Notes: generated by a model not told the origin, from the letters alone. Positions 19,732 through 29,388 are shown, counted from the stretch's first letter. The stretch: DNA of 64,000 nt from Paraburkholderia rhizosphaerae (GCF_004366595.1 NZ_SORE01000008.1:1-64000), one strand, 5' to 3'. Numbers and translations: made by a program.

Positions 19732-21012
19732 CTATTCGTCATGGACAGGAGACAGTAGCCCGTCGCCGTCGACGTTGAAGCTGAAGCCACGCCACACGAC
19801 GCGAGTCGAGAAGAAACTCGCGATAAAGATCCCGAACGATAGTATGTCCGACATCGGCAGCAGCCATAGATGCCGATGGGTCTGACGTACCGCGCGGTCG
19901 GACTGCCACTTAAGCACGACGCGGGCTGCGAGCGCGACACCGGCAATGCACCAGGCCCACGTCGCGCCGCCGGACATCAGTAGCGCCAGTATCGCAAACG
20001 GCAGCGGATGCATCAGTGCGGAACCGAGATGTCCGAGCGGGTCGATCGAACGGATCGTGCGGCTCCAACGCAGTTCGTGCGCGAAGAGCTTCGTGAAGCG
20101 GGTCTCGACACACGCATGCCTGACCGCAAACGGCGGGATGGAAACGGTGGCGCCGGTGCGCCGGACCGCGCTGCCGATCGCGTGATCTTCGGCCAGATGA
20201 TGCGAGAACTGCGCGAGACCGCCGATGCGCTCGAGCATCGCGCGCTCCATTGCAATGGTCTGACCGAAGCACGGGCGCGCCCGTCCAAGCGCAAGCCCGG
20301 TGACGACGCCAGGAAGGAAGTGGTAATTCGTCGCGGCGGCGGCGAAGCCGGGCCACCAACCTGGTGCGCACAGACCGCGATACACGCAGGTCACGAGTCC
20401 GACCCCGGGCGACTGCAACTCGCCGACGACACGCCGCAAATAGTCGCGCTCGACCGTGACGTCGCTATCGGCGAAGCAAAGCACGTCGTACTTCGCTTGC
20501 TCGAGCATATTGACCAGGTTCGCAATTTTTCGGTTCGGACCATACAGCCGCGAATCGACCACGACGTCCACCTGTGCGTGCGGGTAACGTTCGCGCAGTC
20601 TGTCGACCGTTTTGAGCGCGACATCGTCCGGGTCGTGTACGCCGAACAGATACTGGATCGGCCCCGGGTAGTCCTGCTCAAAGAAACTGACGAGATTTTG
20701 CTCGAGGTTCCACTCGTCACCACACAATGGTTTCACCAGTGTGACGCTCGGAAAACTGGTCGGCTGCGCGCATGAGCGCGCGAAAAAGGCGCGCACGAGC
20801 ATGGCGGCGAGCCATGTGTAGGCTGTTCCGAGCACCGCGGGCACGGCGAACAGGGCCGCGAGTGTGATGCCAAGAACGTGGACGATATGCAATGCGGGGA
20901 TATGCGACGCGGCAACCCGCGAAAGCACCACGACGATGCATAGAAAAAGGATCGTGGCGTACCGTTTCGCGCTCGTCCGCGTGGTGCTCCGTAGTTCGCT
21001 GCGCGCGTTCAT
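19732..21012 (-). CDS. hpnI: Hopanoid/ceramide-type glycosyltransferase (HpnI-like, GT21 pattern)
   Basis: This is a membrane glycosyltransferase of 426 residues. It has two N-terminal hydrophobic segments, a cytosolic GT-A domain and three C-terminal membrane segments. Key motifs are PSVTLVKPLCGDEWNLEQNL, FFEQDYPGPIQYLFGVHDP, VDSRLYGPNRKIANLVNML, the DxD-like FADSDVTVE, and HELRWSRTIR (the RW pair of processive-type enzymes). This order is that of HpnI, which adds GlcNAc to bacteriohopanetetrol, and of ceramide glucosyltransferases. No other hopanoid (hpnJ, hpnK, shc) or sphingolipid gene is nearby, so the acceptor cannot be decided. The ATG has a GAGG site just upstream. Confidence 0.8.
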   Translation of the reverse strand: MNARSELRSTTRTSAKRYATILFLCIVVVLSRVAASHIPALHIVHVLGITLAALFAVPAVLGTAYTWLAAMLVRAFFARSCAQPTSFPSVTLVKPLCGDEWNLEQNLVSFFEQDYPGPIQYLFGVHDPDDVALKTVDRLRERYPHAQVDVVVDSRLYGPNRKIANLVNMLEQAKYDVLCFADSDVTVERDYLRRVVGELQSPGVGLVTCVYRGLCAPGWWPGFAAAATNYHFLPGVVTGLALGRARPCFGQTIAMERAMLERIGGLAQFSHHLAEDHAIGSAVRRTGATVSIPPFAVRHACVETRFTKLFAHELRWSRTIRSIDPLGHLGSALMHPLPFAILALLMSGGATWAWCIAGVALAARVVLKWQSDRAVRQTHRHLWLLPMSDILSFGIFIASFFSTRVVWRGFSFNVDGDGLLSPVHDE

Positions 21013-21914
21013 CAGGCCTCACGCGAGTGCGTAAGTCGGGCCGGTGGTTCCAGTGTCGATGTATTCATGAAGAGAGTGAGAGTGATTGTCGCGCGGTTTC
21101 GGGATTGTTAAATGAGCGCTTCGGTATGCTTTCCAATCAATTTCGTTTAATTGACATTTCGGTCAGGCATCGCGAATTCGTGCTTCACGTTGTGTAACCG
21201 CAAATGGTAGCAGCCGCAACTGAAGAAAATCTTAAGCAGCGCTTTCGTCACCGTGATTTGCGCGACGATTTTTAATTACGCGTGGTTACGGCATTGTTCG
21301 TGGGCGATGCAGGGCAATCACAAGACGAAATCGTTTTCCTAGCATAGTTCTATTTCGTAAGCTTTTCGAAGTAACTGGAAAAAACTCGATCGGCATGAGC
21401 TGGCGCGTCATGTTGCCGATGCCATTGCGATCCGTCCTGCTGAAGTTTACAAACCTGCGGGATGGCGTGCTGCGGGGAAACGACGTGCATACGACCTGAC
21501 GAGCATGCTTTTCGTCACTCATGGTTTTCCCCGAAACGAGTGACCACGGCCGATCATCAGGGTGACCCGCGAGACGCAGACTATCCGCACAATATGACAG
21601 CCGTGCACGAGCGTCCATTGGCTCGTCGCGCCGCGGGTCGCCGTACGCTTCGTGCCGCCGCTCGCGGCGTCATGCAACAACGAAGGCGCGTCTGCTCTAT
21701 CGAACCTCCGCGTCCTTTCGATGCCAATCTGCTTCACTTCGAAAGACAATGGGTGGCGCACATGCGCTTTATCCGAACGTCACGCGCTTTCAGTCATGAG
21801 CGTGGGGATGACTGGAGTCAGCCGTCGTTCGGTCGAACACCCGTAGAACGAACGCGATGTATGGAGGGGATGGAAACGCCATGCACCCGTTAGCGTGAAT
21901 GGCGTTCTCCAGGG
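21013..21914. other. 900-base gap without a recognisable gene
   Basis: The first 400 bases (about 21080-21440) are noticeably AT-rich and probably include the promoter of the upstream minus-strand glycosyltransferase. The rest contains overlapping short frames on both strands, up to 143 codons, none with a ribosome site or family motif. I see no repeat or RNA gene. Confidence 0.5.
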
Positions 21915-22568
21915 TTAAAGATCGAGGGCATGCATGCGTGCCGTCATGTAATCGACGAACACGCCAATGTGCGCAGGAAGAGGCTGACGGTCCAGATAGC
22001 AGAGGTAGTGACCGCCGTCGTTTGGCGCGTACTGCGAAAGGCATGGTACCAGTCTGCGTTCAGCGAGTAGGCCACAGACCTGATAAGCGGGCAATTGAGC
22101 GATTCCGAGTCCATCGAGGACCGCCTGCACAATCAGGCCCGCATCGTTGAACGTGTGCCGTGCGAAACGCTGGTGTCGTTGCACAAGACCGTCAACCTTG
22201 AATTCCCACGCCTGGATGCTGTCTGAAGCGATCCGGAAATTGATGCAGCGGTGCCTCGCCAGTTCGGCGACATGTTGAGGCAAACCGTGCGCGCGCGCGT
22301 AAGCGGGCGATGCGCAGACAATTCTTTGCATCGGCATCAGCCGACGCGCAACGATGCTGCTTCCGCCCACGCGATCCTCGCTAAACGAGACGTCTATCGG
22401 ATCTGTCGCCAGGCGGGCGGGGTGATCGCTCAACAGCAGTTCCAGCGCGATCTCCGGATATTGAGTGTGAAAGCCGCTTAATAGCGGTGCGACGATCTTC
22501 CGGCCGAATCCCGGCGTCGAGAGGATGCGAAGTTGGGCGCATTGCGGCTCAGGTCGGAGACTCGGCAT
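21915..22568 (-). pseudogene. LysR-type regulator fragment: inducer-binding domain only
   Basis: The 217-codon frame corresponds to the effector-binding half of a LysR regulator: QLRILSTPGFGRKIVAPLL, then CINFRIASDSIQAWEFKV and QYAPNDGGHYLCYL. It is closely similar throughout to the C-terminal part of the intact LysR gene at 23357-24364, for example GFGRKI[IV]APLL and QYAPNDxGHYxCYL. The DNA-binding helix-turn-helix half is absent; upstream of MPSLRPEPQCA comes the end of the DedA gene. It appears to be a truncated second copy, left after duplication and loss. A free ligand-binding domain cannot be excluded. Confidence 0.7.
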
Positions 22569-22586
22569 ATAGACGCGTGGAAGACA

Positions 22587-23249
22587 TCATATTTTGGTTG
22601 AAGCACCCGCGCCGATCGGTAATCGTTCACGGGTTCTTTCAGGCAATAAGCGCCGGACGTGCCGATACGCTATAACCAGCGCCAGCGCGACGACAATTGC
22701 CATCAACGCCTGCCAGCCGTAACGAAAGAAAAGCGCAACCGTGCGGTCGATCTGCGACGCGAACATCGCGCCAACGGACAATGCGACCAACGCCCAAAGG
22801 CCAAGCCCGACGCAATCGTGCAAAACGAACGAGCGTAGCTGGACTGCCATTGCGCCGCATAGCGGCGCGGCGATCAACGACAGTCCGGGCACGAAGCGCG
22901 CGATGAGCAGCAGACGAACGCCCCAGCGTCCAAAGAAGCGCTCGATAGCGGCCATGCGCGTGCGGTGTGCCATCAATAAGCTGCACACGCAATGAAACGT
23001 GCGTTCGCGATAACGCTTGCCGCTCTGAAACCAGACAAGATCGCCGAGCGCGCCGCCGATGACCGCGGCGGCGAGCATCGCGCCTGATTGAGTGAAGGTG
23101 GACGACAAACCGTCTGTCGCAAACGACAGGCTCGCCCCGGCGATTACCAGAGTGGGCGACGCAGGCAACGGCAGGCCCACCGAAGATCCAAACACACTCA
23201 GGAATACGATCAGCACGCCGTATTGCGCGATCAACTCGTGCGACAACAT
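22587..23249 (-). CDS. DedA-family membrane protein
   Basis: This is an inner-membrane protein of 220 residues from the DedA/VTT (SNARE-associated) family of lipid scramblase-like proteins. The reentrant motif FGSSVGLPLPASPTLVIAGASL, GGALGDLVWFQSGKRYRER, and the FxGRWGxxxLLxARFVPG block with its essential Arg residues are all visible. It has four or five hydrophobic segments. The ATG at 23249 is chosen because AAGGAG lies six bases before it; a GTG five codons earlier also keeps the frame. It sits between a truncated LysR fragment and the intact LysR gene, all on the minus strand. Confidence 0.88.
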   Translation of the reverse strand: MLSHELIAQYGVLIVFLSVFGSSVGLPLPASPTLVIAGASLSFATDGLSSTFTQSGAMLAAAVIGGALGDLVWFQSGKRYRERTFHCVCSLLMAHRTRMAAIERFFGRWGVRLLLIARFVPGLSLIAAPLCGAMAVQLRSFVLHDCVGLGLWALVALSVGAMFASQIDRTVALFFRYGWQALMAIVVALALVIAYRHVRRLLPERTRERLPIGAGASTKI

Positions 23250-23356
23250 GATGTTCTCCTTCACCTGCAGCCAGGCGTCAGGAGCAATCGTAGGCGTGGA
23301 GAACGCGCGGCAGTAGGACCGCGATGGGGCTCACCGTGTTGACGTTGCCTCAACAA

Positions 23357-24364
23357 TCAAGGGCAAAACGGCAGGGAAACGACTTCGGTGGCGCACTGCA
23401 AATCGAGCGCGCGGATCTGCTCGGTCATATAGTCGATAAAGACACGAATGCGCGCGGGCAATTGCTTGCGGCTCAGATAGCACGCATAGTGGCCGCGATC
23501 GTTCGGCGCGTACTGCGGGAGGCAGACATGCAGACGGCGCGCGCGCACCAGTTCGCTCACCTGATAGGCCGCGAGCTGCGCAATGCCGTGGCCGGAAAGC
23601 ACCGCCTGCAACACGAGTTCCACATCGTTGAATACATGCAGCGCTTTCGGAGTGACTTTCTGGCTGACACCGCTCACCTTGAATTCCCATTCGGCGACGC
23701 GGCCCGAAGCGAGGCGAAAATTGATGCAGTGGTGAACGTCGAGTTCTTCGACTGTGCACGGCAAACCGTGTGCGCTTGCATATTCGGGCGACGCGCACAC
23801 CATCATCTGCATCGGAATCAACTGCTTCGCGACGATCTGGCTGTCGTCCATCTTTCCATCACGAAACGCGACGTCGATGCGCTCCGCGGTGAAATCGGCG
23901 GGGCCGTCTTTCAGCATGAAATCGATCGAGATTTCAGGGTACGCCGCATAAAAGCCATTGAGCAGCGGCGCGATGATCTTGCGACCGAAGCCCGTTGTCG
24001 AGCAGATGCGCAACTGGCCGCGCGGCGGTCCCTGGCGAAGTTCGCGCATGTCTTCGAGCGCCTGGACGATGCGCTCCACGCCCGGATTGCAGTTCTGGTA
24101 GAAGAGCTCGCCCTCGCGTGTCAGCGCCGTGCTACGCGTGGTGCGCTGGAAGAGCCGTGCATCGAGCTGCGCTTCGAGTTTCTGGACGTTACGGCTAACC
24201 GCCGAACGGCCAATGCCGAGCCGGTCGCCGGCCTTCGCGAAGCTGCCTTCGCTGACCACCGCGAGGAACGAAATCACGCCGGCGTAGCTGGTGGCGAAGC
24301 TGGATGCGAGGGTATCTTCGCTCACTGCGGGTGAGGAAGTCGTCAGATCGGTCGAGACGAGCAT
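23357..24364 (-). CDS. LysR-type transcriptional regulator
   Basis: This is a LysR regulator of 335 residues. A roughly 30-residue N-terminal extension (Ser/Thr-rich) precedes the helix-turn-helix FAKAGDRLGIGRSAVSRNVQ. The effector domain begins at RGQLRICSTTGFGRKIIAPLL. It is transcribed away from an Ohr-type peroxidase gene with about 325 bases between, so that gene is a possible target. A truncated relative of its effector domain lies 0.8 kb downstream beyond the DedA gene. The start at 24364 is an ATG with a weak GGTGA site; an in-frame TTG at 24394 is less likely. Confidence 0.88.
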   Translation of the reverse strand: MLVSTDLTTSSPAVSEDTLASSFATSYAGVISFLAVVSEGSFAKAGDRLGIGRSAVSRNVQKLEAQLDARLFQRTTRSTALTREGELFYQNCNPGVERIVQALEDMRELRQGPPRGQLRICSTTGFGRKIIAPLLNGFYAAYPEISIDFMLKDGPADFTAERIDVAFRDGKMDDSQIVAKQLIPMQMMVCASPEYASAHGLPCTVEELDVHHCINFRLASGRVAEWEFKVSGVSQKVTPKALHVFNDVELVLQAVLSGHGIAQLAAYQVSELVRARRLHVCLPQYAPNDRGHYACYLSRKQLPARIRVFIDYMTEQIRALDLQCATEVVSLPFCP

Positions 24365-24688
24365 GCGCGATTCACCGTTCAGTTTTCGAGCCAATGCAGC
24401 AAACTACCGCAAAGCTGCGGCAGCCGCCGACCTGTGTCGGCAATCCGCACGAACCGGGACTGAGGCGCCGGGCCGGCATGCGTACGGCCGCCTGCTTTTT
24501 CGAATCTGCATTTATACGCAACGCTTACATAGGTTACAACCCTACCTTTCCCTAGCTCATTTTCGTCGGATGTTTCGATTGTTGCTTCCAGGGAAACATC
24601 ATGCGCACGCGAGGGCCGCTTCCGCGTCGCCCCGCTCGTGTCTACGATGAGCAACAGGGGAAATGGCTTTAACTTAACGACACCAGTC
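24365..24688. other. Divergent intergenic region between LysR and ohr
   Basis: This 324-base region should contain both promoters. The central part around 24520-24600 is AT-richer. No long palindrome stands out that could be named as the LysR site. Confidence 0.35.
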
Positions 24689-25216
24689 ATGGATAAATTG
24701 ACTCCGCCACCGCTGACACTGCTCGATAAATATCATGGTCCGGAGTTCCAGGGACTGTATACGGCTCAGATCCGCGTGACGGGAGGGGAGGCCGCACACG
24801 GCAGAGCGTCCGGTGTGATTCGCTCGGACGACGGCAATCTCGAGCTGGATTTGCGGTTACCCGAGGCGCTGGGCGGTCCAGGTGGCGGTACGAATCCCGA
24901 GCAGCTGTTTGCGGCCGGCTATGCGGCGTGCTTTCATGGCGCGCTGATGCTGATCGCCGCGAAAAACGGCATCGAACTGGGCGAGGTCGCGGTCGATGCC
25001 GCTGTGACGTTTGGGCGCGACCCCGTGGACGGCATGTATATGTTGACCGCCGACATTAGCATTCATTTGCCCGGTGTCGAGCGCGCGATTGCCGAGCAGC
25101 TCGTGCGCAGCACCGAACGCGTGTGCCCATACGCGAAGATGGCGAGGGAGGGAATCGCCAGCGTGATCTCATTGCACGTGGACGTGCCGGCTGCCGATGG
25201 CGGTGTAGCAAAGTAA
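24689..25216 (+). CDS. ohr: Ohr/OsmC-family organic hydroperoxide reductase
   Basis: This is a thiol peroxidase of 175 residues. The catalytic set of Ohr is present: Arg56 in LDLRLPEALGG, Cys81 in AAGYAACFHGAL and resolving Cys146 in ERVCPYAKMA. TNPEQLFAAGY is the signature just before the first Cys. It reduces organic and fatty-acid hydroperoxides with lipoylated reductant. The N-terminus is about 30 residues longer than classical Ohr (MDKLTPPPLTLLDKY before GLYTAQIRVTGG); earlier in-frame starts at 24638 and 24647 are possible, and none has a strong ribosome site. A hairpin terminator follows immediately. The usual regulator OhrR is absent; the divergent LysR may replace it. Confidence 0.88.
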   Translation: MDKLTPPPLTLLDKYHGPEFQGLYTAQIRVTGGEAAHGRASGVIRSDDGNLELDLRLPEALGGPGGGTNPEQLFAAGYAACFHGALMLIAAKNGIELGEVAVDAAVTFGRDPVDGMYMLTADISIHLPGVERAIAEQLVRSTERVCPYAKMAREGIASVISLHVDVPAADGGVAK

Positions 25217-25217
25217 A

Positions 25218-25243
25218 GCCCGCTGCTGGTTTTAGCAGCGGGC
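25218..25243. terminator. Hairpin terminator between ohr and the MFS gene
   Basis: A perfect 10-bp stem GCCCGCTGCT/AGCAGCGGGC with a GGTTTT loop begins one base after the ohr stop and is followed by AACGTTGTTT. The genes are convergent, so it may serve both. Confidence 0.6.
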
Positions 25244-25279
25244 AACGTTGTTTGCCGGCGCCGTCAAGCGAATGGAGCG

Positions 25280-26545
25280 TTATTTGGGCAACGCGATGCT
25301 CTGCCTGACTGCTGTTGTTCTGCAAAGAAGCAACGACAGGAGCACTGCGACGAAGGCGGGAGACGCGATTACCAGATAGATATGACCCACCGAAGCGGCG
25401 TGCTTTAGCAAAGAACCCACCGCGAGCGGAGCGAAGACCTGCCCGAAGCGCCCGATCGCCACGACGCCACCGACACCTGACGCGCGTATCGAAGCGGGAT
25501 AGATCAATACGGCGATTGCCAACAGTTGCGCGCTTGTCGAGCCGATGAACGCGCCCGTAAGCAGCGCGAAAATATCGAGCAACAGCGTGTTTCCGCCCGA
25601 CTGACCGAGCATACACACGGCGATGGCACCGGCGAGAAAACTCAGCGGCAGCGTGACTTGCGGCCGATAGCGGTCGAGCAGACTGCCTCCGCACAAGGTG
25701 CCCAAAACGCTTCCCAGATTGAACACGCCGACGACCAGCGCAGTTGTAGTTTCGTGTGTACCAAGCTGATGCAGGAGCGGGGACGTCCAGAGCGCGACGT
25801 CGATCAATACGACAAAGCAGGTCAGCGACACGGACCACAGAAGCAGTGTGGGTCCTGCACCGATGGCGCTCAACACATCGCGGGGGGAAACGCGGGGGAG
25901 CTGACGGGTCGTTGTGATCTCAGTTTGCGTATAGCGGTGATCGGCCTTTGTCCACGCGCGTTGCCGAGCCGCCGTTATCGCCATCACGATGACAATGACG
26001 AGCGGCACCGCCCCGCCAAGGTAGAACACCCACGGCCATCCCAGCTTCGGCGCGACGTGCGCGGTGAGCATCGCGCCGACAAAACCTCCCGCCGGGATGC
26101 CTGCGAACAGCGCCCCCGTCACAACGCCGCGCAGGCGCCGTGGAACAAGCTCGGCACACAGTGCAAGAAGATTCGGCAACGCGGCGCCCAATCCAACGCC
26201 GGTCACGAAGCGACACGTCAAAAGCGCAGCGACGCTCTTCATTTGCGGCAATACGAATGAAGACACGGCGAACACGATGACGCTCGCCATCAGGGTCGGC
26301 CATCGTCCAAACCGATCGCCGACCGGGCCAAGGCAACACGCGCCTAGCGCGGCGCCGAGCAGGCCCGCGGAAAATATCTGTCCGAATGCGGCAATTGGAA
26401 TGCCCGTGGCTCGCGCAATGGCAACGGCATTGAAACCGATGGTCTGTGTATCCAACCCGTCCATCAGCACAATCAGCAAACACAGCGCGACCATCGCCCA
26501 ATCCGGTCGCATCGGCTCGACACCTGCTTCAAAGCTGTTGTCCAT
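25280..26545 (-). CDS. MFS transporter, aromatic acid:H+ symporter type
   Basis: This is a twelve-helix major facilitator of 421 residues. The opening LCLLIVLMDGLDTQTIGFNA, with an acidic Asp in helix 1, and GPVGDRFGRWPTLM (loop 2-3 motif DxxGR[RK]) fit the AAHS family (PcaK, BenK, MhpT), which imports hydroxybenzoates or phenylpropanoids. FVTGVGLGAALPNLLALCAE, RxRG in RRLRGVVTG and GSLLDRYRPQ are also in place. No aromatic catabolic genes are nearby, so the substrate is unknown. The ATG at 26545 lacks a strong ribosome site. An O-methyltransferase gene lies directly upstream on the same strand and might be co-transcribed. Confidence 0.87.
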   Translation of the reverse strand: MDNSFEAGVEPMRPDWAMVALCLLIVLMDGLDTQTIGFNAVAIARATGIPIAAFGQIFSAGLLGAALGACCLGPVGDRFGRWPTLMASVIVFAVSSFVLPQMKSVAALLTCRFVTGVGLGAALPNLLALCAELVPRRLRGVVTGALFAGIPAGGFVGAMLTAHVAPKLGWPWVFYLGGAVPLVIVIVMAITAARQRAWTKADHRYTQTEITTTRQLPRVSPRDVLSAIGAGPTLLLWSVSLTCFVVLIDVALWTSPLLHQLGTHETTTALVVGVFNLGSVLGTLCGGSLLDRYRPQVTLPLSFLAGAIAVCMLGQSGGNTLLLDIFALLTGAFIGSTSAQLLAIAVLIYPASIRASGVGGVVAIGRFGQVFAPLAVGSLLKHAASVGHIYLVIASPAFVAVLLSLLLCRTTAVRQSIALPK

Positions 26546-26616
26546 TATCTGTTCGGCGCTGATCCGGATAACGAGTGATTCGTTTTGTTTATCGGCGGAA
26601 AGGGCGGCTACATGCG

Positions 26617-27678
26617 CTATACGGCTTCGGCCTCGATTAGCCAGAAGCGGGTGGAACTCGGCTTGACCGCGGTCAGAGCAAATCCGGTCGCGGAGAACAA
26701 CGCGCGGAACTGGTCAATGCTGCGTTCCCGGCCACCTAGCACGACCATCATCGTTAGATCGATTAGCGGGTTGAAACGGGCGTCGCCCGGCTCACCGACG
26801 ATCATTTCCGCGACGATCAGACGGCCGCCGGCGCGAATCGATCGTCTGCAATTGCGCAGAATCTCGATGCAAGCAGCGTCGTCCCAGTCATGCAGGATAA
26901 GTTTGAGCAGATATACATCCGCTGGCGGCAGCGCATCGGAGAAAAAATCGCCTGAGACTGTCGAGAACCGGCTAGCGAGGCCGCGCTTTAGCGCTGCATG
27001 CATTGCCGCGTCGGCAACCTCTTGCCGATCGAACACTACGCCGTTAAGCGAAGAGTTCGCCTCCATAAGCGCATGCACAAAACTGCCGCTCGCGCCGCCG
27101 ACATCCACGACGACATCAGCGGCACGCGTTTCAACGAGCTTGCCGACTTCGCGATCGAATGACACCGACGCGCTTCGCATCGCGTCGGAAAAGATCGCCC
27201 CTTCGGTCGGGAACCGGGAGAAGTATTCCCACAGGTTGCAGCCGAGGGTGGCGACTGCCTGCGGTTCGCCCGTTTTGATCGACACGTCCAGTCGTCCCCA
27301 CGGCAACCAGTGGGAATCCGCGGTCTGCGCGAGCGCATAGCTTCGAAGCGAGGCCGGGTCGTCTGCACGCAATGTGAGAAGAACTGGCGTCGCGGCAAAG
27401 GTGGACGTGCCGCTATCGTACGTCATCAGTCCAACCGACACGCAGGCTCGCATCAAACGATCTGTCGCATCGACATCGAGATTCGATGCTTCCGCGATTT
27501 GAGTCGGCGTGCTCAACCCATTGTCGAGATGCTCGACCAGCGAATGAACGCATACCGCACGTATGATCTGCGAAATCTTGAATGCGGCGATCATCTCGAA
27601 CATCCGGGCGTGCGAGTTCATTGCCGCGGACGACTCAGCGCGATCCGACGACCGCGGGGCGACATTACTCTCTTTCAT
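26617..27678 (-). CDS. SAM-dependent O-methyltransferase (family 2 type)
   Basis: This is a class I methyltransferase of about 353 residues. The N-terminal dimerisation/winged-helix part contains FKISQIIRAVCVHSLVEHL. The SAM-binding motif I is VVDVGGASGSFVHAL, and the catalytic-type KLILHDWDDAACIEILRNC with its His is followed by AGGRLIVAEMI. This order is that of plant- and actinomycete-type O-methyltransferases (caffeate, hydroxyneurosporene, antibiotic). The acceptor is unknown. The start is uncertain: the frame opens at 27720; 27678 is chosen, and MNSHARMF at 27621 is another option. The MFS exporter/importer gene lies 71 bases downstream on the same strand, perhaps as a partner. Confidence 0.82.
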   Translation of the reverse strand: MKESNVAPRSSDRAESSAAMNSHARMFEMIAAFKISQIIRAVCVHSLVEHLDNGLSTPTQIAEASNLDVDATDRLMRACVSVGLMTYDSGTSTFAATPVLLTLRADDPASLRSYALAQTADSHWLPWGRLDVSIKTGEPQAVATLGCNLWEYFSRFPTEGAIFSDAMRSASVSFDREVGKLVETRAADVVVDVGGASGSFVHALMEANSSLNGVVFDRQEVADAAMHAALKRGLASRFSTVSGDFFSDALPPADVYLLKLILHDWDDAACIEILRNCRRSIRAGGRLIVAEMIVGEPGDARFNPLIDLTMMVVLGGRERSIDQFRALFSATGFALTAVKPSSTRFWLIEAEAV

Positions 27679-27720
27679 TTTTGCAAGGACATCCAGGTGC
27701 CGATGACGCGACCCAGCCAT

Positions 27721-28091
27721 TGAACAAGTATCACCATGGCTGCTTTTGCACGTTGTGACGTCAGGTGAGCGTCATCAACCGATTGATGCAATGCACCTCA
27801 GCGCTCTTGAAAGAAGCACTGAGGCGATTGACTTCCGCTTTACTTTACCGGTTGATCCGAAATTGATTTTGACTATGACGGACGAGTTCGGGTCAAAACG
27901 GCCGCGTCACTATGGGCTGCGCTCTGAATTTGCCGAGCGAACCTATAGCGGGAACCTGACATCAAGCATTCGCTTTGCTGTCTTGATGATTCGGCCGCGG
28001 CGCCTTCTCGTGCGCGCATCGTCATTGCGGCCGACGGAACCCGCAACACACGGAATACGCCTGCGATGTAAAGGGCCTTTGCCCCCACAAG
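27721..28091. other. Gap between the AraC and methyltransferase genes
   Basis: A 134-codon + strand frame crosses this gap but has no ribosome site or family character and overlaps the AraC gene. Otherwise I see nothing here apart from the presumed methyltransferase promoter. Confidence 0.4.
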
Positions 28092-29156
28092 TCAACCTGG
28101 TTTGTGCCACTGCCGCCATTGATTGGGTGTCTCGCCAGTCATCAGCTTGAATACCCGCGTGAAGTGGCTTTGCGCGCTAAAGCCGCACGCTTGCGCGATC
28201 TGCGTGATGGTGTCGTCGCTATGCGCTAGCCGCGACTTGGCCTTCTCTATACGAAGGTTCATGAGCCACCGATGCGGCGTCTCGCCTACCTGTTGAGTAA
28301 AGGCCCGCGCGAAGTGGCGCACGCTAAGTCCCGCCGCTTCGGCAAGGATCGCAATACTCAATTTCTCGTGAAGATGATTGTCGGCGACCTCGGTGACGCG
28401 CTGCAAACGCCACGCGGGTATGAGCACGCGACGCTGGTCAGTTTCCGTCGTGGTGCCCGCGCGTTGCAGCAGATGCGCAATGAGTGCCATGAGTATGCCC
28501 TCGGCCAGTAGCGGATCGGTCGGGTTCTGCGCGAGCGACGCGCGCCACAAACGTTTCATTCCGCCTGCGATGAAGGGGTCTTCCCACGTATAGTGCGTGA
28601 GCGAATCAAGCGCTTGTGCGAGATTGTCCGGCATCGCGCTACCGAGTACGCTTTGCATCGTACTTGTGGGTAGCAACAGCAACAGAAGCTTGCGATGTCC
28701 TTCCACGCGCCACCGGCTTTCAAGGCCGGCCGGCACGACGAGCAGTCGCCCAGGGATCGCGCTGCAATGGCGCCAGCCGTCTCCGATGTTCCATGACCAG
28801 CGGTTTTGCGCCACACTCGCGAGCGGCAGCGCTAGCACCGTTTCCGGGATCTCGGGGTCCGTGAAGTCATGATCGGACAGCTCCGCTTCGATCATCCCAA
28901 AAGGCAGCCGCCCGCTTAGCCCACGATGCCGCTGCGGAAATGTTGCGTATTCCGAGGTGCGGAAAAACTCTGCGTAGTTTGACCAGCGCTGCCCGGTAGC
29001 ACGCGGGTTGTCGTTCGATTGCAGCTTGTCGGATGACTCGTTTGCTGCCGTGGCCGACGACGTGGCGTCGTCCGGTGATTTCTTTTCGCTCGGATTACTA
29101 ATTGCGTTCAAGACGCTTGCCTCGACCAGATACAGTAGTTCGCTCAATCCAGACAC
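28092..29156 (-). CDS. AraC-family transcriptional regulator
   Basis: This is an AraC/XylS regulator of about 354 residues. The C-terminal double helix-turn-helix is clear: LSIAILAEAAGLSVRHFARAF, then ITQIAQACGFSAQSHFTRVF and GETPNQWRQ. The N-terminal sensor part contains HRGLSGRLPFGMIEAEL and PGRLLVVPAGLESRWRVEG, a cupin-like effector domain. The first ATG is deep inside the sensor domain, so translation must begin at a GTG or TTG; the GTG at 29156 is a guess. The first 55 residues (Ser/Asp-rich) are low in complexity. It is divergent from a LysR gene. Confidence 0.85.
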   Translation of the reverse strand: MSGLSELLYLVEASVLNAISNPSEKKSPDDATSSATAANESSDKLQSNDNPRATGQRWSNYAEFFRTSEYATFPQRHRGLSGRLPFGMIEAELSDHDFTDPEIPETVLALPLASVAQNRWSWNIGDGWRHCSAIPGRLLVVPAGLESRWRVEGHRKLLLLLLPTSTMQSVLGSAMPDNLAQALDSLTHYTWEDPFIAGGMKRLWRASLAQNPTDPLLAEGILMALIAHLLQRAGTTTETDQRRVLIPAWRLQRVTEVADNHLHEKLSIAILAEAAGLSVRHFARAFTQQVGETPHRWLMNLRIEKAKSRLAHSDDTITQIAQACGFSAQSHFTRVFKLMTGETPNQWRQWHKPG

Positions 29157-29388
29157 GCACGGCCAGATGCCGGCGGATCACCTTTCAAAGTCCGTCGAAC
29201 GCAGCATCGATGTGCTGCATGCGGAATCTTTCGCTTGTATTGGGGGGGAAGACAGCAGGTCGAGCGCCGCGTTGAGCAGCACACTTCCTCGTCGGACGCA
29301 GAAGAGGTGAGCCGCAAACATACCTGAGCGGTTTCACGGATAATAGCGAAACTTTTTTATTGCTTTGATTAGTGTTGCTAATGCGAAG

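Noticed and set aside
21462..21893. A 143-codon + strand ORF in the gap after the glycosyltransferase
   Set aside because: Arg/His-rich composition, no ribosome site and competing frames on both strands point to chance.
27746..28150. A 134-codon + strand ORF between the methyltransferase and AraC genes
   Set aside because: It overlaps the AraC coding region, has no ribosome site and no family character.
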